From Burkholderiales bacterium (GTDB lineage: Bacteria > Pseudomonadota > Gammaproteobacteria > Burkholderiales > SG8-39), in contig JAENXP010000243.1 of NCBI GenBank assembly GCA_016649475.1, forward strand, positions 1-5,109: a DNA stretch of 5,109 nucleotides. The letters are read 5' to 3'. The notes below the pieces were generated by a model that saw nothing but the letters and a program-made list of their open reading frames with translations, was not told where the DNA came from and searched no databases. The stretch's first letter is position 1. Each line of letters starts with the position of its first letter. Positions 1-5,109 of this stretch are shown one piece after another. The translations under genes and the position numbers were made by a program.

Positions 1-236
1 ACGTCGTCGAGCGCAGCCTTGTCGCCATCGAAGCAGCGATCACGCGCCGCGGTGGCCAGCGCAAGGCGCGACGGTACCTCGCGCGCGAGTTGCGCCGGTT
101 CGCCCGGCAGCTCGGTGCGCGCGCCGATCCAGGCGATCTTGCCCTGCGCCACCGCGAGCGCGCCCCGTCGAACGGCGTTGTACTTTCCTTCGCGCAGCGT
201 GGCCAGATGCGCGTTGATCCAGATCGAGTCCCACAT
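1..236 (-). CDS. hutI: Imidazolonepropionase-like amidohydrolase, N-terminal part (runs off the window)
   Basis: Reading the minus strand from the ATG at 236-234 gives 78 codons without a stop, to the left edge. The protein opens MWDSIWINAHLATL and continues with GALAVAQGKIAWIGARTELP. This is the N-terminal beta-sandwich signature of HutI, the zinc/iron amidohydrolase that opens the imidazolone ring to N-formimino-glutamate in cytosolic histidine degradation. An AAGG at 246-243 sits six bases before the ATG and supports this start. One thing is odd. HutI proteins normally follow this stretch with a PGLIDCHTH-like metal-binding motif near residue 70, but residues 54-78 here (PSRLALATAARDRCFDGD and onward) do not show it in this frame, and I could not find it in the other two minus-strand frames. 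The gene may be a diverged relative, damaged, or affected by the window edge. The family call rests only on the first ~53 residues. The other hut genes are not in view. Confidence 0.6.
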   Translation of the reverse strand, partial: MWDSIWINAHLATLREGKYNAVRRGALAVAQGKIAWIGARTELPGEPAQLAREVPSRLALATAARDRCFDGDKAALDD

Positions 237-242
237 GGCGAG

Positions 243-246
243 CCTT
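243..246 (-). promoter_or_regulatory. Ribosome binding site of the hutI-like gene
   Basis: On the minus strand the sequence AAGG lies six bases upstream of the ATG at 236-234, which is normal Shine-Dalgarno spacing. It decides the start for the leftmost gene. Confidence 0.5.
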
Positions 247-258
247 GATTGATAGAGG

Positions 259-269
259 CTATCATAGCA
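259..269 (-). promoter_or_regulatory. Extended -10 promoter box, symmetrical (possibly divergent)
   Basis: On the minus strand bases 269-261 read TGCTATGAT, an extended -10 (TGn plus a one-mismatch TATAAT). Transcription would start near 254, giving a leader of about 18 bases that just covers the AAGG ribosome site of the hutI-like gene. The same bases form a perfect odd palindrome, CTAT-C-ATAG (259-267), so the plus strand shows TATCAT at 260-265. From there a transcript would start near 272, about 21 bases ahead of the ATG at 293. Neither direction has a good -35: the plus strand has GGCGAG at the expected place, and the minus strand depends on the extended -10. The minus-strand promoter is the better supported; use in the plus direction is inferred from symmetry. 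Confidence 0.45.
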
Positions 270-292
270 TCCGGCCCATGAGATCCCGGCGC

Positions 293-3133
293 ATGAATCA
301 GACTGAAACCGAAGCTACAGCGCACGCAGACAGGTTGATCACCGTGGTCGATCAGATGGTGCGCGACACGCGCCATGGCCAGGCGATACACACCGCCCTC
401 GACAGTTCGTTCGAGCGCGATCTCGGCCTGGACAGCCTGGCCCGGGTCGAACTCGTGCTCAGGGTCGAACGCGCGTTCGACGTGAGCCTGCCCGAGCACG
501 CGCTGTATGCGGCCGAAACACCGCGCGACCTGCTGCGTCTGGTGCGTGGCAGCCAGGGCGTGCAACGGACCGAGCCGGAAAAAGACGTGCGCAGCCTGGT
601 GCAGGCGGAAGCAGGCGCCCCCGCGTGCCAGGCGGACACGCTGCTGGCGGCGCTGGACTGGCATGCCGCCCTGCATCCGCAGCGGCTGCAGGTTCACCTC
701 TATGGCGAAACCGGCGAAGAAGAACTTTCCTACGCCGCGATCCGCAACGGCGCCGCAGCCTGCGCCAGCCGGCTTGCCGCGCATGGCTTGCAGCCGGGCC
801 AGACCGTGGCCATCATGCTGCCCACCGGGCGCGATTATCTGTTCAGTTTCTTCGGCATACTCATGGCGGGCGGCATTCCGGTGCCGCTGTATCCGCCGGC
901 GCGCCCGGCGCAAATCGAAGACCACCTGCGGCGTCACGCCGGCATCCTCGGCAACTGCCGTGCCGCCATGCTGATCACCATCCCGGAAGCCAAGACGGTG
1001 TCGCTGCTGCTGCGCTCGCAGGTGGAATCGCTGCAGCGGGTGCTGATGCCGGACGATCTGGCCGGTGGTGACGCCGGATTCCCGCCCATGCCGGCTAGCC
1101 CCGGCGACATCGCTTTCCTGCAATACACCTCCGGCAGCACCGGCAGTCCCAAGGGCGTCGCGCTTACGCACGCCAACCTGGTCACCAATATCCGCGGCAT
1201 GGGCCTGGCAGTGCAGGCGAGCACGAATGATGTGTTCGTGAGCTGGCTGCCGCTGTATCACGACATGGGCTTGATCGGCGCCTGGTTCGCCGCGCTCTAC
1301 CTCGGCTTTCCCACGGTGCTCATGTCGCCGCTCGCATTCCTGTCGCACCCCAGCCGCTGGCTGTGGGCGATCCACCGCCACCGTGGCACGCTTTCAGGCG
1401 GCCCCAATTTTGCCTACGAACTTTGCCTCAAGCGCATCGAGGATCGTGAACTCGAAGGTTTGGATCTGTCCTGCTGGCGCTATGCGTTCAACGGCGCCGA
1501 GCCGGTGAGCCCGGACACACTCGCCGCGTTCGAGCAGCGCTTTGCGCGCCATGGAATGCCCGCGAACGCGCTGCACCCGGTCTATGGGCTGGCCGAGGCT
1601 TCGGTCGGGCTCGCCTTCCCCGCACCCGGCACGCGCTATCGCATCGACCGCATCGAACGCGCCGCGTTCCAGAACCGGGGCGTCGCTCGGCCCGCCCTCG
1701 CGAATGACGTCAGCGCGCTGGAACTTCCCTGCTGCGGCCGCGTGATAGCGGCGCATTACCTGCGCGTGGTTGACGCCGCAGGCGTGGAACTCGCGGACCG
1801 CCAGGAAGGCCGCCTGCAGTTCAAAGGGCCGTCGGCGACCAGCGGCTACTACCGCAATCCCGAACAGACGAAAAAGCTCTTCGCTGGAGAATGGCTGGAC
1901 ACCGGCGATCTGGCTTACCTCGCCGACGGCGAACTCTATCTCAGCGGCCGCGCCAAGGATGTCATCATCCGCGGCGGGCGCAACCTCTATCCCTACGAAC
2001 TGGAGCAGGCCGTAGGCGCCCTGCCCGGAATACGCAAAGGCTGCGTCGCCGTATTTGGCAGTATCGATCCCGGCAGCGGCACCGAGCGGGTCATCGTGCT
2101 GGCGGAATCGCGCGAAACCGGCGCCGATGCGCTGGACGCATTGAGGCGGAGCATCAACGAGCGCGCCCTCGATCTGATCGGTCTGCCGGCGGACGACATC
2201 GTGCTCGCGCCGCCGCACACGGTGCTGAAGACTTCCAGCGGCAAGATCCGGCGCGCCGCCAGCCGTGAATACTACGAGAGCGGCGGACGCAGCGCGCGGC
2301 CGGCGCCGGTTTGGCTACAGCTCGCGCGACTTGCGCGCGCGAGCGTGCTGCCGGAGTTGCGGCGGCAGTTGCGCACGCTCTCGGGCCTGGCCTATTCCGC
2401 CTGGGTCTGGTTTTGCTTCGTCATGCTCGCCATACCGACACTGGCCGCGGCTGCGCTGCTGCGCAATCCCGCCCGGGGCTGGCGCTTTTGCCACGTCATG
2501 GCCCGGGGCTTTCTGCGCCTTTGCCGCCTGCCGCTGGCGGTGCATGGTCTCGAGCATATCCCGGCTTCCGGCCCCTTCGTGATGGCGGCCAACCACGCCA
2601 GTTACCTCGACGGGCTGATCCTGCTCGCCGCTTTGCGCGAACGCGGCTACAGCTTTGCCGCAAAACGCGAGTTGAGCCAGGCGTTCCTGCCGCGGCTGTT
2701 CCTGCACTCCATCGGCACCGACTTCGTCGAGCGCACCGACATCAAGCAAGGCGCGGAGGACGCCTCGCGTCTGGCCGAGTCCGTGCGCGCCGGGCGCACG
2801 CCCATTTTTTTCGCCGAAGGAACCTTCACCCGCACTGCCGGCCTGCTGCCGTTTCGCATGGGCGCCTTCGTGGTCGCGGCCCAGACCGGAGTTCCGCTGG
2901 TGCCGGTCACCATCCGCGGTGCGCGCTCGGTGCTGCGCGACGGCAGTTGGTTCGCGCGCCGCGGCACCATCGCCGTCACCATCGCGGCGCCGCTCACTGC
3001 GCCGGGGAACGACTGGAACGCAGCCGTGGCATTGCGCGCGGCGGCGCGCGCCGAAATCCTGCGCCACTGCGGCGAACCGGATCTGGAACCGCGGCAGTCC
3101 CGGCATCTGCGCGCGTCGCCTGCGGACGGATAG
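293..3133 (+). CDS. Three-domain fusion: acyl carrier protein, fatty-acyl adenylating ligase, PlsC-type acyltransferase
   Basis: This 946-residue protein probably activates a fatty acid, loads it on its own carrier and transfers it to a lysophospholipid or related acceptor at the inner membrane. Residues ~10-85 are an acyl carrier domain with the phosphopantetheine site DLGLDSL (Ser48). Residues ~115-660 are an adenylate-forming domain: YTSGSTGSPKG (278-288), WLPLYHDMGLIG (318-329), YGLAEA (431-436), TGDL (537-540), GRAKDVIIRGGRNLYPYELE (552-571) and KTSSGKIRR with catalytic Lys651. A linker leads to a hydrophobic segment (~697-722), and then a PlsC domain with NHASYLD (His768-x4-Asp773), EGTFTR (842-847) and GVPLVPVTIRG (866-876). 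All catalytic motifs look intact. E. coli Aas joins the two enzymes in the opposite order and has no carrier. I chose ATG 293 because GAGA lies nine bases upstream and the carrier fold starts soon after. ATG 278 (5 residues longer) and TTG 245 (16 longer) are in frame but have no properly spaced ribosome site. The substrate and acceptor are not readable from sequence. Confidence 0.93.
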   Translation: MNQTETEATAHADRLITVVDQMVRDTRHGQAIHTALDSSFERDLGLDSLARVELVLRVERAFDVSLPEHALYAAETPRDLLRLVRGSQGVQRTEPEKDVRSLVQAEAGAPACQADTLLAALDWHAALHPQRLQVHLYGETGEEELSYAAIRNGAAACASRLAAHGLQPGQTVAIMLPTGRDYLFSFFGILMAGGIPVPLYPPARPAQIEDHLRRHAGILGNCRAAMLITIPEAKTVSLLLRSQVESLQRVLMPDDLAGGDAGFPPMPASPGDIAFLQYTSGSTGSPKGVALTHANLVTNIRGMGLAVQASTNDVFVSWLPLYHDMGLIGAWFAALYLGFPTVLMSPLAFLSHPSRWLWAIHRHRGTLSGGPNFAYELCLKRIEDRELEGLDLSCWRYAFNGAEPVSPDTLAAFEQRFARHGMPANALHPVYGLAEASVGLAFPAPGTRYRIDRIERAAFQNRGVARPALANDVSALELPCCGRVIAAHYLRVVDAAGVELADRQEGRLQFKGPSATSGYYRNPEQTKKLFAGEWLDTGDLAYLADGELYLSGRAKDVIIRGGRNLYPYELEQAVGALPGIRKGCVAVFGSIDPGSGTERVIVLAESRETGADALDALRRSINERALDLIGLPADDIVLAPPHTVLKTSSGKIRRAASREYYESGGRSARPAPVWLQLARLARASVLPELRRQLRTLSGLAYSAWVWFCFVMLAIPTLAAAALLRNPARGWRFCHVMARGFLRLCRLPLAVHGLEHIPASGPFVMAANHASYLDGLILLAALRERGYSFAAKRELSQAFLPRLFLHSIGTDFVERTDIKQGAEDASRLAESVRAGRTPIFFAEGTFTRTAGLLPFRMGAFVVAAQTGVPLVPVTIRGARSVLRDGSWFARRGTIAVTIAAPLTAPGNDWNAAVALRAAARAEILRHCGEPDLEPRQSRHLRASPADG
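2300..2343 (+). other. GC-rich palindrome and hairpin at the ligase/acyltransferase junction
   Basis: Inside the fusion gene, over the linker between the adenylation and acyltransferase domains, a ten-base palindrome CCGGCGCCGG (2300-2309) is followed by an inverted repeat CTCGCGCG (2321-2328) and CGCGCGAG (2336-2343) with a seven-base loop. The mRNA could form a strong eight-pair stem at codons ~677-684. The surrounding 60 bases are about 80% G+C, so part of this may be composition alone. A role in slowing translation between domains is only a possibility. Confidence 0.4.
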
Positions 3134-3270
3134 ATTTTTCCGTTCCGTAGTGCGCACCGGGATAGTTGCTGCGCCATGACGTGGACCGGGTTTCTTGTTT
3201 TCACCCGACTCGAGCCCGCACCGGATTTCCAAGCGCGGCAACTCCTATCCGCAACCTGCCACCGCCTTGA

Positions 3271-3276
3271 TATAAC
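3271..3276 (+). promoter_or_regulatory. Possible -10 box for the histidine kinase gene
   Basis: The 230-base gap between the fusion gene and the kinase contains GATATAACAC. TATAAC (3271-3276) resembles a sigma-70 -10, in a local AT-rich patch that stands out in a GC-rich setting. No convincing -35 sits 16-18 bases upstream; the expected place reads TCCGCA. If used, transcription would begin near 3283 and leave a leader of about 80 bases. I found no convincing terminator for the fusion gene in the rest of the gap: CGGGT/ACCCG (3187-3191 and 3203-3207) is a five-pair stem with an 11-base loop and no U-run. Confidence 0.3.
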
Positions 3277-3352
3277 ACAAAATGCACAATTGGGCGGCTG
3301 TTCTAATTGCATAGCTGGTTTTTTTCCAAGATGCTGTTCCCAGAAAATCAAC

Positions 3353-3356
3353 GGAG
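3353..3356 (+). promoter_or_regulatory. Ribosome binding site of the histidine kinase gene
   Basis: GGAG at 3353-3356 is seven bases ahead of the ATG at 3364. It decides that start over the in-frame ATG at 3331 and TTG at 3307, neither of which has a properly spaced site. Confidence 0.7.
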
Positions 3357-3363
3357 CTCTGCC

Positions 3364-4305
3364 ATGGCTACGACAAAAGTACTATCCGCGACGGAAGCGC
3401 AGCCGGACAAGGCAAGTGAGACTTATGCGTCCATCGCCAGCGCCCCGCGTCATGACCATGCCGAGTGGCTGAACATAGAGGAGGCGCTAAGGGTCACCCG
3501 GGCCCAGTTGCAGCAGCGCTCTGCGCAGCAATTGATGATCCAGGAAAATGAGCGGCGGCGCATCGCAATGGAATTGCACGACGGGCTGGGCCAGACCCTG
3601 AGCCTGGCCAAACTGAGCATGCAGGAGGCAATCAAGTCGGTCAATATCGGCGTAATCGATAATGCGAGAGCCAATCTTGAACGCGCGGCCACTCACATCA
3701 AATTGGCCATGGAGGACCTGCGCAGAATAGCCATGAATCTGCGCCCATCCGCTCTGGACGAACTCGGCATCCTCGCCACATTGGCCTGGTATTTCCGCGA
3801 ATTCGAAGCGACCTGCCCGCACATGAAGCTCGAACGCGACATCGGGGTCAGCGAATCCGACGTGCCCGAGGCGCTGAAGATTACGATCTTCCGCATAGTT
3901 CAGGAAAGTGCCAACAACGCAATGAAGCACGCCGGTGCGAATCGGATAAAGGTGGCGCTGAACAGCGAAGGCGACGTGCTCGAATTGCTAATCGAGGATA
4001 CCGGCCGCGGATTCGATCCGGCCGCGGTGGCGGCTGAGCGCGATTTCGAGCATGGACTCGGCCTGCGGGGCATGCAGGAGCGAGCCGAACTCTCGGGCGC
4101 GAGTTATACGATGAAATCGGCGCCGGGCCAGGGGACCAGTATCTGCGTACGCTGGCCCTCTACGGCGCTATCGGACCCTAAATGCCCGGTCATTCCAGTG
4201 AGCCAGGTTCTGGCGCAGATGATGCGCAGACCGGCGCCGACGAGAGAATCGCCCAGGCAGTATTCCGCCTGCCTCAACTGCCTGCGGAGTATGGAGAGCA
4301 ATTAG
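3364..4305 (+). CDS. Soluble NarL/DegS-type (HisKA_3) sensor histidine kinase
   Basis: This 313-residue protein should bind ATP, phosphorylate its own His72 and pass the phosphate to a response regulator. Residues ~39-66 are polar, probably a coiled coil. They lead into the dimerisation and phosphoacceptor segment ENERRRIAMELHDGLGQTL (61-79), the hallmark of the NarL/NarX/DegS kinase class. LRPSALDELG (126-135) follows. The HATPase domain has the N box around ESANNAMKHA (181-190), the G1 box DTGRGFD (212-218), GLGLRGMQER (231-240) and GQGTSICVRWP (255-265). I see no membrane helix, PAS, GAF or HAMP domain in the first ~60 residues, so it is probably cytosolic, and its signal could come through a partner protein. 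Such kinases usually sit next to a LuxR-type regulator, but none is in view. The fold should end near residue 265. The last ~48 residues, with a CLNC pair (303-306), are not typical and could be a lineage-specific tail or read-through after a frameshift. Confidence 0.9.
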   Translation: MATTKVLSATEAQPDKASETYASIASAPRHDHAEWLNIEEALRVTRAQLQQRSAQQLMIQENERRRIAMELHDGLGQTLSLAKLSMQEAIKSVNIGVIDNARANLERAATHIKLAMEDLRRIAMNLRPSALDELGILATLAWYFREFEATCPHMKLERDIGVSESDVPEALKITIFRIVQESANNAMKHAGANRIKVALNSEGDVLELLIEDTGRGFDPAAVAAERDFEHGLGLRGMQERAELSGASYTMKSAPGQGTSICVRWPSTALSDPKCPVIPVSQVLAQMMRRPAPTRESPRQYSACLNCLRSMESN

Positions 4306-4386
4306 CCGAACCACGGCTGCGCCATATTGCCGGGGCGCACGATCTTCGATCGGAATCCAGCGTCCTGCGGCGCTCGGGTCGAAACC

Positions 4387-4406
4387 TCAGGGTCAGACCC
4401 CCTATT
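4387..4406. repeat. REP-like GGGTCAGACCC palindrome
   Basis: Bases 4390-4400 are the perfect odd palindrome GGGTC-A-GACCC, flanked by CCTATTT. From memory, this GGGTCAGACCCC(n)TTT type of element recurs in intergenic DNA of many beta- and gammaproteobacteria, often as pairs linked to small REP-associated transposases. Only one clear copy is visible here, in the 123-base gap after the kinase gene. A second small dyad, CGATC-TTC-GATCG (4340-4352), lies in the same gap. Either could help end transcription, but neither has a proper U-run. Confidence 0.5.
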
Positions 4407-4428
4407 TCTCTCAAAACGAAGCTTTACC

Positions 4429-5106
4429 TTGAATATTGCCTGGCATCTTGGCGCCTATGTCCTTGCAGTAGTGCTGACCATGGGGTCAGGAGAGAACCCG
4501 CGGGTTCTGCTCTATGCCCATGGATTCAGCGTGCTCTTTAGGTTGATCGCAATTTGGCTGATTGCCACGGCAGTGGCCAAGCAAGGATTCAAGGGCAAGC
4601 TGGGTGAACTGTTCACCAGAGAACCAGGGAAACGGGAGCGGAGCAGACCATGGCAGGACGGCCGCAGCGGGAAGCCCGCCGGGATAATTGTCTACCTGGT
4701 GGTGATTGTTACCATGCTCTTTACGGTTGGGGTCGTGTTGCGCATGGGGTCTGGAGCAGGATTCCTTTCCCTACATGTCCTGATCCCGGAAGTAAGCTGG
4801 GCTCTATTGATTGCCTTGATCTATCTCGCCGACGACTTGTTCAACAAGCAACTCGTGGTTTCATCCGATAAACCCACATCCATAAATCTCGGATATAACG
4901 TCGGAGGGTTAAATTTCCTGACGGGCGCCGTTTTTATCAGCGCGATCGTGCTGCTCGTCACGATGAACTTCGCCAGCTGGTTGTTTCAGAATAGCTACCC
5001 CATAATCGCTGTCGAATGGCTGATCTTCCTCATTCTCGGCGCCATCCGGCTGATCCACGATGTTTTGCGAGAGCGAAAAAATGGCAATCCTGTAGAGTTG
5101 CCCTGA
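4429..5106 (+). CDS. Unrecognised six-helix integral membrane protein with internal repeat
   Basis: I do not recognise this family. From the TTG at 4429 the protein has 225 residues and about six hydrophobic segments: ~3-19, 26-49, 84-104, 118-134, 158-178 and 188-209. Basic loops at 50-83 (KQGFKGK, GKRERSR), 135-157 and the RERK tail suggest that both ends lie in the cytoplasm. VVLTMGSG (14-21) recurs as VVLRMGSG (102-109), each followed by another hydrophobic segment (LIAIWLIA and LIALIYLA), so the protein looks built from repeated helix pairs. No catalytic or metal-binding motif is evident. The start is uncertain. The frame is open from TTG 4327, but that part crosses the palindrome and looks non-coding. 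ATG 4480 would cut the first helix out of the repeat. TTG 4429 has only a weak GAAG seven bases upstream. Two sampled 60-base blocks are 42-47% G+C, far below the fusion gene, which hints at acquisition. No partner gene is in view downstream. Confidence 0.7.
   Translation: MNIAWHLGAYVLAVVLTMGSGENPRVLLYAHGFSVLFRLIAIWLIATAVAKQGFKGKLGELFTREPGKRERSRPWQDGRSGKPAGIIVYLVVIVTMLFTVGVVLRMGSGAGFLSLHVLIPEVSWALLIALIYLADDLFNKQLVVSSDKPTSINLGYNVGGLNFLTGAVFISAIVLLVTMNFASWLFQNSYPIIAVEWLIFLILGAIRLIHDVLRERKNGNPVELP
4468..4755 (+). repeat. Internal direct repeat within the membrane protein gene
   Basis: The 24 bases at 4468-4491 and 4732-4755 agree at 19 positions and both encode VVLxMGSG, 88 codons apart. The two proline/glycine-type turns are followed by helices of similar sequence (LIA at 39-41 and 127-129). 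A weaker third unit may exist near residues 173-213, where EWLIFLILGAIRLIHDVL parallels EVSWALLIALIYLADDLF. This supports an old duplication of a two-helix unit, although shared hydrophobic composition contributes to the weaker matches. Confidence 0.45.
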
Positions 5107-5109
5107 AGA

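Noticed and set aside
19..252. Plus-strand open frame over the left end.
   Set aside because: It is rich in Ser/Arg/Ala with no motif, and lies opposite the HutI-like frame, which has recognisable protein signatures and a ribosome site.
1394..2218. Long minus-strand open frames opposite the fusion gene (also 2315-3241).
   Set aside because: They lie opposite well-conserved ligase and acyltransferase codons, show no domain, and are expected by chance in DNA this GC-rich.
3187..3207. Inverted repeat CGGGT/ACCCG after the fusion gene as a terminator.
   Set aside because: Only five pairs with an 11-base loop and no following U-run on either strand.
4327..4428. Upstream extension of the membrane protein from TTG 4327.
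   Set aside because: The 34 extra residues are hydrophilic and motif-free, and the DNA carries two small dyads typical of intergenic sequence.
4182..4541. 119-codon open frame overlapping the end of the kinase and the start of the membrane gene, considered as a missing response regulator.
   Set aside because: It lacks the aspartate pocket of a receiver domain and any helix-turn-helix, has no ribosome site, and crosses the REP-like palindrome.

Overview
The window reads as chromosomal DNA from a GC-rich proteobacterium. A beta- or gammaproteobacterium is my inference, from the HutI-like N-terminus, the NarL-type histidine kinase and a short GGGTCAGACCC palindrome of a kind that recurs in those genomes. 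GC content falls from left to right. Hand counts of single 60-base blocks give about 68-80% in the first large gene, 55-63% in the kinase and 42-47% in the last gene, so the right end may have a different origin from the left.

Layout: (1) Bases 1-236, minus strand, hold the 5' part of an amidohydrolase whose first ~53 residues look like imidazolonepropionase (HutI, histidine degradation). The gene runs off the left edge. (2) Bases 237-292 form a short divergent promoter region with a symmetrical -10 box (CTATCATAG). (3) Bases 293-3133, plus strand, encode a 946-residue three-domain fusion: acyl carrier protein, fatty-acyl adenylating enzyme, and PlsC-type acyltransferase with a membrane segment before it. 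(4) Bases 3134-3363 are a 230-base intergenic stretch with a possible promoter and a good ribosome binding site. (5) Bases 3364-4305 encode a 313-residue soluble NarL/DegS-type histidine kinase with no recognisable input domain, no response regulator beside it, and an unusual C-terminal tail. (6) Bases 4306-4428 are a short gap with a REP-like palindrome. (7) Bases 4429-5106 encode an unrecognised six-helix membrane protein with an internal repeat.

How they work together: the fusion protein is best read as a self-contained lipid-acylation machine. The adenylation domain activates a fatty acid with ATP, the built-in carrier accepts it on Ser48, and the C-terminal domain passes it to a lysophospholipid or similar acceptor at the inner membrane. 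The E. coli counterpart Aas has the acyltransferase first and the ligase second. Here the order is reversed and a carrier is added. The kinase and the membrane protein share its strand but are separated from it and from each other by gaps of 230 and 123 bases. Nothing in the sequence ties them functionally to it or to each other.

The most notable points are the fusion architecture, the internal repeat in the unknown membrane protein, the symmetrical divergent -10 box, the kinase tail with a CxxC pair, and the loss of HutI resemblance where the first metal-binding motif should be. I saw no tRNA, rRNA, CRISPR array or insertion sequence.
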